In this document: piece by piece, positions 56,805 through 64,000 of the stretch | Layout: the number at the start of each line of letters is the position of its first letter | Numbering within the stretch: position 1 is the stretch's first letter | From: Ambrosia x helenae | Lineage: Eukaryota; Streptophyta; Magnoliopsida; Asterales; Asteraceae | Reading direction: 5' to 3' | Assembly: GCA_030844895.1 (NCBI GenBank) | Contig: CM061231.1 | Location: forward strand, 130,791,023 to 130,855,022 | Length of the DNA: 64,000 nt | Translations under genes and position numbers: made by a program | The notes under the pieces: generated by a model | Seen by the model: the letters and a program-made list of their open reading frames with translations, nothing else | What the model was told of the DNA's origin: nothing | Databases searched by the model: none

Positions 56805-57223
56805 TCCAGGTTCAAAACAATAAAGACGTGGGGCAACAAAGTAGTGACAGGGAACGTGAGGTAGCTACAAATACTAGCAGTGATCCAGTCATTCAACAGA
56901 AGATGAAACAGCTCCATGATGCTTATACGGCTAAAAGCAGCTCAAATTTGCGTGGTAAGAAAGTTACAGGGACCGGTAATAGCTCAAAACAGGGTGAGAT
57001 TCAAGTGGTTAAGGAGGTTGCATGTGATAGTAAATTTACCAGCCCAAAGAAGAAGAAACCTATGCTCCGAAAGCATGATGACAACAATGGGAATGTTAGT
57101 GAGCCAGGAGTCACAACCAACAGATTTTATGTTCTTAATGACTTAACTGCAGGTCTGCTTCTCCGTGGACAAGGCCTTCCTGACCATGCTATGGCTGAGA
57201 CAGAGGAAGGTAACCCAGGTGAT
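56805..57223 (+). pseudogene. LINE L-6 ORF1, middle segment
   Basis: ORF1 resumes with the second copy of the 20-bp duplication (56805-56824) and reads on as a Lys/Ser-rich linker (SSNLRGKKVTG, TNRFYVLNDL). It is open up to the copia insertion, where GNPGD is followed by the copia LTR. The NRFYVLNDL motif parallels NRFSVLDLE in L-4 ORF1 (near 28700). Confidence 0.8.
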
Positions 57224-57465
57224 TGTTAGACATAATTCTTATTTCCCAATTATCCTAAGTATTATACATATATTGTATATATTAATATATATCCTAAGTT
57301 AGGAATAGGTGTCGGTTATATACCAACCGATGTGTTGGTTGGGGACACACCCCTTCATTTGTATAAATACCAAACACATTGTATCATTTAGTTTATGTAT
57401 TGATTCTTAAGTTTATCATATTCTCTCTCAAACTCAAACCCTCTCATCGATCCTGCATACCTTCA
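57224..57465 (+). repeat. Copia 5' LTR
   Basis: 242 bp, TGTTAGACAT...CATACCTTCA. A TATA box (TATAAATA, 57362-57369) lies about 100 bases before the end. A hairpin GGTTATATACCAACC is visible near 57314. The LTR does not end in CA preceded by a canonical TG...CA mirror beyond TGTT/TTCA, which is common in copia elements. Confidence 0.92.
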
Positions 57466-58699
57466 TTTGGAATCAGAGCGGTTAATTATTTGTTCCATCC
57501 GATTACAAACAATCATTGAAGAACATATCCATTCTCTGTTTTTCTTTCGAAGAAAACAAAACAGAGATAGAAGACATAAAGGTTCAAATTAATCGGAACA
57601 ATCATTCAAGGCCAACCAGGAGTCGAGTAAGATCAATACATCAAAGATTATAACCGTTCATAAGAAAAAGGCAACCGGAGAAAAAAAAAGTTCCGACCAA
57701 ACCAGAAACTTCAGGCGAGATATCGGATTGTATAGAATCATCGTTTCAACACGTTTAATCGGTTATATCTATCCCTGCCCTTCGTTTATAGATTAATATC
57801 GAGTACCAAATCTTAATCAAAAAAAAAAAACAGATTTCACCGATTGCTCTGTTTTTGTTCGAACACAAAATTTTCCCGCCAAAATTTTTCTTACAAACAA
57901 GTTTATAAAATTTATTCAAGTGTTGTTCTGAACGTTCGGACATACAAAGCAAAGTCTTTTACAAAGAAAAACTTATCAAGGATTAAGATTGTTTATCGGG
58001 TTTAAAAATAAAAAAAAACCCCGAATTTTTTTTTTGAAATTTTTTGTGTATTCAATCATATTTTGGAATAAGAATCCAAATATAGTTGTTTGTGGAACAT
58101 AAGATTAGAAGTTCCATTGTTGTTTGATCAAGATACGATCAAAACCAGAAGTTTTATTTTTGGGCAGTGGGTTTCGAAAGGAACAAAGAAGAAGAAGTTT
58201 GACTTCCAAAAGTCAAACAGAATAATATTATTATATTGTTGAGGGTATATTGTGTTAGAATTGTATCAGTGTTTGTTTGTTGGGTTTTATCACTGATTAA
58301 ACAAAAAAAAAAAATAGAAAAAGAAAAAGAAGAGGATTGAAGCAAAGTAGAAAAACAAAGTGGTTTGTTTTTAGAAAGGTGTTTAGGATTGACAAAGGGT
58401 GTTGTTGAAAGACACTAATCAATCATCGTTGGAGGATTGTCAAGTCATAGGATTGACTTTAGAAATTTGGAACACTAGTGGTATAAAGAAATATTATAGC
58501 AAGGATCTTGATATTTTGTTGTGGGCCCGACAAAGCATCAAACTTTGTTAATCAAGAATATTTTCAAGACGTATCATAGTCGCGTTTGACAAGGGTAGTC
58601 AAACAAAGTTCCATAGAAGTGTGGGATAGTCCATATTAGATTTGGACAATAGGGAAGAAGAAGAACAAAAGTTCGCAGAAGACGCCCATTAAATCCACA
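57466..58699 (+). other. Copia primer-binding site and 1.2-kb leader
   Basis: TGGAATCAGAGC (57468-57479) differs by one base from the initiator tRNA-Met site TGGTATCAGAGC. The leader that follows is unusually long for a copia element, A-rich, and has no convincing frame; several GAAGAAG and AAAAGAAAAAGAAG stretches occur near 58185-58335. The leader may carry packaging signals; none can be shown. Confidence 0.72.
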
Positions 58700-59727
58700 A
58701 TGTCGAAAGAGACAGTATTGAAAGAGACAGTCACAAAGTAGACTCTCACTTTTAGCCTCCAGACACCGATGTTGACATCTACAAATTACACGATTTGGGC
58801 TGTTCGTGTTAAAGCAATATTGAGTGCAAATGGTCTTTGGGAAGTAGTGGAACCCACAGAAGGCACGTCGAAGGTAGATGTAAAGAAGGATAGAACAGCG
58901 ATTGCCTATCTCTTTCAGGCAATTCCAGAGGATATGGTGATGCAGGTGGCGTCACATCCTACAGCAAGAGAAATTTGGGAAGCATTAAAGACAAGATTTA
59001 TTGGAATTGACCGAGTCCTGAAAGCAAGACTTCAATCATTACGCACAGAATTTGAGATGATAACAATGAGAGAGACAGAAACCATAGACCAGTTTGCTGG
59101 TAGGTTAAGTGCAATTAGTACAAAGTCAAAAACCCTAGGAACGAAAATTGAAGAGTCAGTCTTGGTACGAAAATTGCTGGACTCCGTACCAGAGAGGTTC
59201 CTACAGATTATTGCATCCATAGAGCAATATTCAGATATAGATACCATGACGTTAGATGAAGCGTTTGGTAGACTTAAAGCTTATGAGGAACGCCTTAAGT
59301 CAAGAGTAGAGAAGAAATTTGGACCCGCAGGTCAAGAGAAGCTGTTATTTACAAGGCAAGAGAGAAGGCCTTACAGCAACAACAGGAACTACAATCAGAA
59401 TCGAGGTAGACAAAACTTTAGGAAGTTCAATAGAGGTCAAAGAAATGAGAGGAAGAACTTTGACAGAAATAGCCATCAAGATCAGAGAAGTGATCGAAAT
59501 CCCACTAAGAATCGTCATGACGACAGTAGTTACAAGCCAAGAAGGATGGCAGCAGTGTAAGATGCTACAACTGCAATGAATTAGGGCACATAGCTCCCAG
59601 ATGCCCTAAACCTCGAAGTAAGCAAGAAGAATCTCACCTAGTAATGGAAGAAGAGGATCCCACATTACTTATGGCAGTTGGTGAAGAAAGAAATGTAGTT
59701 CTAGAAGAAAGTCATACCAGAACGTTA
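58700..59727 (+). pseudogene. Copia gag (UBN2-type) with zinc knuckle, broken
   Basis: The likely start is ATG 58700, in frame with the gag core but stopped by TAG 58739-58741; the next ATG is 58769. The core shows the copia gag/UBN2 pattern: LTSTNYTIWAVRVKAIL, AREIWEALKTRF, ETIDQFAGRL, LDSVPERF. A basic Asn/Arg-rich tail follows. The zinc knuckle CYNCNELGHIAPRC (59563-59604) is in a different frame; gag reads into TAA at 59558. The knuckle segment ends in TAG about 59731, after which the original frame resumes at the protease. Two opposite-sense indels would explain this. Confidence 0.85.
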
Positions 59728-60752
59728 TCATAGTGAAGATAATGGAAATGAGATATGGTATTTGGACAATGGAGCAAGCAATCATATGACAGGAAGACGC
59801 TCCTATTTCACAGAGTTAGATGAAAAGATAGCAGGAAGTGTAAAGTTTGGAGATGGATCATGTGTCAACATCAAAGGTAAAGGCTCAATATTATTGGAAT
59901 GCAACAATGGAGAACAAAGACTAGTTACAGAAGTCTACTACATTCCAACACTCCAAAGCAACATCCTAAGCCTCGGGCAAGTTACAGAAAATGGATGTAA
60001 AGTGATTATGGAGAATGATTATCTATGGATTTATGACGCCTACAGCAACCTATTGATGAAAGTCCCAAGAGCTAAGAATAGACTCTACAAAGTAAGGCTC
60101 AGAATAACAAGACCAATTTGTTTGCAAGCCAGAATAGTATCACCTGCATGGTTATGGCATGCACGCATGGGACATGTGAATTTTGATTCACTAAGACAGT
60201 TAAGCGTTAAAGGAATGGCACGTGGAATACCAAAGATTAAGCACCCATCTCAAGTATGTGATGCATGTATTACGGGAAAACAAAGCAGGCTTCCGTTTCC
60301 CTCTCAAGCAAGTTTTAGAGCTACGAGACCTCTAGAACTCGTACATGCAGATTTATGTGGACCGATTACACCCACATCATTAGCAGGCAACAACTATTTC
60401 TTCCTGATAGTTGACGATTATTCAAGATATATGTGGATCTACATGCTTAAGTCAAAAGATCAAGTTTATGAGAATTTCAAGAAATTTCTAAGTGAAGCTC
60501 AGACAGAGACGAGTCACAAGCTCAAAAGATTAAGAACGGATCGTGGAGGAGAATTTACTTCTAAAGCACTTACCACATATTGTGAGGACAGAGGAATCCT
60601 CAGACAGCTTACAGCACCTTACACACCTCAGCAAAATGGTGTAGTAGAGAGAAGAAACCGTTCAGTAATGAGTATGACAAGAAGCATGTTAAAGGCTAAC
60701 AAGACAAGCGATTTATATACAAAATTGGTTACCTACCAAAGCATTACAGGGA
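59728..60752 (+). pseudogene. Copia protease and integrase
   Basis: Protease: WYLDNGASNHMTG near 59756, active-site DNGAS. Integrase: zinc finger with WHARMGHVNFDSL near 60157 and CDACITGKQ near 60259; catalytic residues in HADLCGPI (60344), TDRGGEF (60538) and NGVVERRN (60635). The frame ends near 60720 with a shift, and the stretch between SMLKAN and LPTKAL is shorter than in related elements, so a small deletion is likely there. Confidence 0.88.
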
Positions 60753-62885
60753 ATGACACCCTACGAAGCAGTGAATGGTAAGCCACCCAATATCAAGCAC
60801 ATTAGAGTATTTGGATGCACAGCATATGCAAAGGTAACAACGCCCCATTTGAAGAAGTTAGAAGACAGAAGCCAGAAAATGGTACATCTAGGAAACGAGA
60901 ATGGTTCCAAAGCCTACATATTATATGATCCTATAGAAGAAAATATACATATCAGTAGAGATGTCCAATTCATAGAGAATGAACCATGGGATTGGGACAA
61001 CTACTTGAAAGAAGGAAGCGAAGACGAACCATCTTGGACAAGATTTGAGATACATGGAGATTCAGAAAGTGAAGCTGTACAAGAAGAGAATGATGACGAC
61101 AATGAAGATCAAGAGAGTGATAATGAATTCTTCAGCAGTCCAATCACAGCTACAAGAACTCCAATAACGGTTCAAGAGACACCGACAAGTGATCCAGCAG
61201 TTAAGACAAGTACTCAAGAGTTAGAAGACTCATCAGGCTCTTTAAATAGACCAGTTCGAGCCCTTAGATCACTTAATGACATCTATGCAGCCACAGAACC
61301 TCTTAGACCAGAAGATTATGAACATCTTTATCTAGCATATGATGAAGAACCTGCAAACTATAAAGAAGCAGCAGATTACCCACAATGGATAGAAGCAATG
61401 GAAAGCGAGATAGACTCTATAGAGAAGAATAATACTTGGACACTGACTACGCTCCCCACAAGTCAGAAACCAATAGGTCTAAAATGGGTATTCAAGGTCA
61501 AGAGAGACGCAAGTGGACAGATCACCAAGCATAAGGCCAGATTAGTAGCAAAAGGGTATGTACAACAAGAAGGTATAGACTACAATGAAGTATTTGCACC
61601 CGTTGCAAGAATGGAAACAATTAGGCTACTACTAGCATTGGCAGCACAGAAAGGATGGAAAGTACATCATTTGGATGTAAAATCAGCATTCCTACATGGT
61701 GAATTAAAAGAAGATGTCTACGTATCACAACCAGATGGATTCATAAAGAAAGGAAAAGAGAACCTAGTCTACAAGCTAAAGAAGGCTCTATACGGTTTGA
61801 AGCAAGCACCAAGAGCATGGAATTTAAGGCTGAACAACATCCTAAAGGAGATAGGATTTATAAGATGTCCACAAGAACAAGCAGTTTACAAGAGAACTTC
61901 AAGACAGTCAACAATCATTATAGGAGTTTATATCGATGACATAATAGTGACAGGAAGTTCAATGAAGGACATAACAAGCTTCAAGAAGGAAATGCAAGGC
62001 AAGTTTGAAATGAGTGATTTAGGACCACTCACATACTATTTAGGAATAGAAGTACGCCAAGCACAAGGAAAGATACAATTGAAGCAATCAGCCTACGCCA
62101 AGAAAGTTATCAAGGAAGCTAGACTAGAAGACTGCAATCCAACAAAGACTGCAATGGAACCAGGTCTGAAGCTCGTTAGAGAAGATGAGAGTGAGCCATT
62201 AAATGAGACAGAATACAGAAAGCTAATTGGAAGCTTAAGGTACCTTACACATACCAGACCAGATATCACCTACGCAGTTGGATACGTGAGCAGATTCATG
62301 GAGAAACCAAAGACAACTCACATGAAGGCAGTTAAACATCTGATAAGATATATCAAAGGCACATTGAATTATGGAATTCAATACATCAGAGGAAAAGAAG
62401 CAGAAATCATTGGTTACAGCGACAACAGTTATGGAGAACAAGAAGATGGAAAAGGAACCACAGGAACAATATTCTACTACAAAGATTCACCTATCACATG
62501 GACAAGTCAGAAGCAAAGCACGGTAGCTTTATCATCATGTGAATCAGAGTTTATGGCAGCAACATCAGCAGCATGTCAAGCAATATGCCTACAAGGAGTA
62601 TTAAGCGAACTCACAGGTGAAAGACCAAAGAAGATAACTCTACGAGTAGATAACAAGTCAGCAATACAACTCATGAAGAATCTTGTGTTTCATGGAAGAT
62701 CAAAGCATATCAACACAAGGTATCACTTTATCAGAGAATGCATAGAGAACGAGCAGATACAAGTTGATCATATCAGTGGAGAGATGCAGAAAGCCGACAT
62801 CCTCACCAAGGCATTACCAAGGATAAAGTTCATAGAGATGCGAAGTCTCATAGGAGTTGAAGACCTTAGGGAAATCAAGAATTAA
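60753..62885 (+). pseudogene. Copia reverse transcriptase and RNase H
   Basis: 710 codons open to TAA at 62883-62885. An acidic linker (EENDDDNEDQESD) precedes the polymerase. Reverse transcriptase: WVFKVKRDASGQITKHKARLV near 61490, FAPVARMETIRLLLA near 61590, LDVKSAFLHGEL near 61676, catalytic VYIDDIIVTG near 61927. RNase H: SDNSYGEQEDG near 62420, SSCESEFMAA near 62537, and KHINTRYHFIRE near 62704. All catalytic motifs look intact, but upstream frameshifts cut it off from gag. The polypurine tract AAGGGGAGA (62884-62892) overlaps the stop. Confidence 0.92.
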
Positions 62886-62893
62886 GGGGAGAA

Positions 62894-63135
62894 TGTTAGA
62901 CATAATTCTTATTTCCCAATTATCCTAAGTATTATACATATATTGTATATATTAATATATATCCTAAGTTAGGAATAGGTGTTGGTTATATACCAACCGA
63001 TGTGTTGGTTGGGGACACACCCCTTCATTTGTATAAATACCAAACACATTGTATCATTTAGTTTATGTATTGATTCTTAAGTTTATCATATTCTCTCTCA
63101 AACTCAAACCCTCTCATCGATCCTGCATACCTTCA
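62894..63135 (+). repeat. Copia 3' LTR
   Basis: 242 bp, matching the 5' LTR except for one base. TATAAATA lies at 63032-63039. It is followed by the target duplication GTGAT and the rest of LINE L-6 ORF1. Confidence 0.93.
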
Positions 63136-63476
63136 GTGATGAAGCTTTTGTAGATTGTAGTGATGACTCGGATGATCCGATGGATAGTGATGATGAATCT
63201 ATAGACTTGGGTATCACGGATGGCCAGAAGAAAGCTATATCAGAGATATTATCCGAGTTTGGGTGCGTAAAAGCCACTGACCAAGCTGGCTGGGATCAAG
63301 GGGAATGGGCGTTCTTTCGACTTCAGTGCAAGAAACGTAATATTGACCCAGCCTTTGCAGTCGAAAATGTCCTTCCAGACCAGTCAGGGACGGCTCGTTT
63401 TCTCATGAAGCAGGCAAATGTTGGCAGCAATAACGGACCAGTGAATAAGGTTGCACAAACCCCCAAGGCTGTTTAA
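63136..63476 (+). pseudogene. LINE L-6 ORF1, C-terminal segment
   Basis: The last ~110 codons of ORF1, ending at TAA 63474-63476. It starts with an acidic Asp/Ser stretch and goes on to a conserved region (ISEILSEFGCV, WDQGEWAFFRLQC, DQSGTARFLMKQ) that matches the end of L-4 ORF1. The function of this region is unknown; the conservation suggests an RNA- or partner-binding role. No stop is present in this segment; the gene is a pseudogene through the lesions upstream. ORF2 starts at the very next base. Confidence 0.82.
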
Positions 63477-64000
63477 ATGGGTTTAAAAATCACCGCTTGG
63501 AATGTTCGGGGGCTGTCTAATGTCCACAACCAGAACAATCTCATGAAACATCTAGCTGCTGATAGGTATAATGTGTGTGGGGCTGTTAAGACCCACCTTT
63601 CTCAGATTAAGCTGGTGCCTACGTGTAATCTGATATTTGGAAATTGGTTATGGGACTCGAATGCTGGCGTATGTAGGGGCGGTTGCCGTATTGTGGTTGG
63701 CTGGGACCCTAACACTGTTAACCTCATGGTTATAGAGAGGCATCCCCAAGCTATTCACTGCTTCATTAAACCTCTGAGCTGTGATAAGGGTTTCTATTGT
63801 TCGTTTGTCTATGCACATCACCGTTTGTTACCTAGAAGGGATTGCTGGAATTCCCTAAAAATGCACAAACTTGTGGTTCAAGACAATCCGTGGCTCCTTC
63901 TCGGGGATTTCAATGCAATTATAAATCCCGATGAATGTTCTGTGGGGTTTCGGGTATTACTAGCAGCATGAGTGAAGCCCGGGAATGTTTCATTGATGCC
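63477..64000 (+). pseudogene. LINE L-6 ORF2, N-terminal endonuclease part
   Basis: It starts at ATG 63477 directly after the ORF1 stop and in the same frame. It is about 98% identical to 45133-45656 of L-7. ITAWNVRG and LLGDFNAI are intact, but residue 38, the expected catalytic Glu, is Lys (AAG at 63588-63590). The same one-base deletion as in L-7 (TGTTCTGTGGGG, about 63938-63949) shifts the frame and gives a stop at 63969-63971. The rest lies outside the window. Confidence 0.9.

Larger units (their letters stand above)
57224..63135 (+). mobile_element. Ty1/copia retrotransposon in LINE L-6 ORF1
   Basis: 5.9 kb with a perfect 5-bp duplication GTGAT (57219-57223 and 63136-63140). The 242-bp LTRs differ at one visible base (C or T at about 57314/62984). 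The domain order is gag, protease, integrase, reverse transcriptase, RNase H, the copia order. Several coding lesions are present. The LINE ORF1 frame is restored when the element and one TSD copy are removed. Confidence 0.94.

Noticed and set aside
57224..63135. Assigning the copia element to a named clade
   Set aside because: Motifs show copia clearly, but separating clades needs a reverse-transcriptase tree that I cannot run.

Overview
This 64-kb window looks like a repeat-rich intergenic stretch of a flowering-plant nuclear genome. The evidence is Athila-type and chromodomain (Tekay/Del-type) Ty3/gypsy elements, a Ty1/copia element, plant L1-type LINEs whose ORF1 carries a DUF4283-like domain and a zinc knuckle, a tRNA-derived SINE, and CCCTAAA-type telomere-like repeats. 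The element mix resembles Asteraceae genomes, but that is an impression, not something the sequence proves. I see no host protein gene, tRNA gene, rRNA gene or CRISPR array. Almost every base can be assigned to nested retroelements.

Layout. 1-2573 (minus): LINE L-1, with an intact 727-codon ORF1 and the start of ORF2 cut by the window edge; its 5' end is telomere-like. 2571-6104 (minus): 3' part of another LINE (L-2), whose poly(A) abuts the 5' end of L-1. 6105-7570 and 25681-26464 (plus): 3' part of LINE L-3, split by an Athila-type array. 7571-25680: Athila array with four LTRs (A-D), one decayed gag-pol and two truncated internal copies; LTR-A holds about 1.8 kb of ACY triplets. 26465-29698 and 38663-39103: LINE L-4, with a broken ORF1 and no ORF2, split by a 9-kb chromovirus (29699-38662, TSD CCCTG). 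39104-40612: LINE L-5, ORF1 part only. 40613 to the window end: LINE L-6, interrupted by a 14.4-kb composite insertion (42401-56804, flanked by 20-bp direct repeats) and by a copia element (57224-63135, TSD GTGAT). The composite contains an old truncated LTR (42537-45108), LINE L-7 with a near-complete decayed ORF2 (45109-48954 and 54483-55299), and a minus-strand LTR element (48955-54477, TSD CTTTG) inserted in the L-7 3' UTR.

Most notable patterns. (1) LINEs repeatedly lie head to tail: a 3' UTR dense in TGGGCY/RGCCCA motifs, then a tail, then CCCTAAA telo-boxes and a pyrimidine-rich leader of the next LINE. This suggests the upstream LINE could supply promoter elements to its neighbour, as HeT-A does in Drosophila. 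(2) The chromovirus LTRs and a diverged relative each carry three tRNA-like modules in the same order and orientation; their B boxes differ almost only at the degenerate consensus positions. (3) The Athila array and its ACY expansion record recombination between two LTR subfamilies. (4) The copia element has LTRs differing at one visible base but badly broken coding regions, which suggests it moved in trans.

All features were read by eye from the sequence; no database search or alignment program was run. Boundaries backed by target-site duplications are the most secure.
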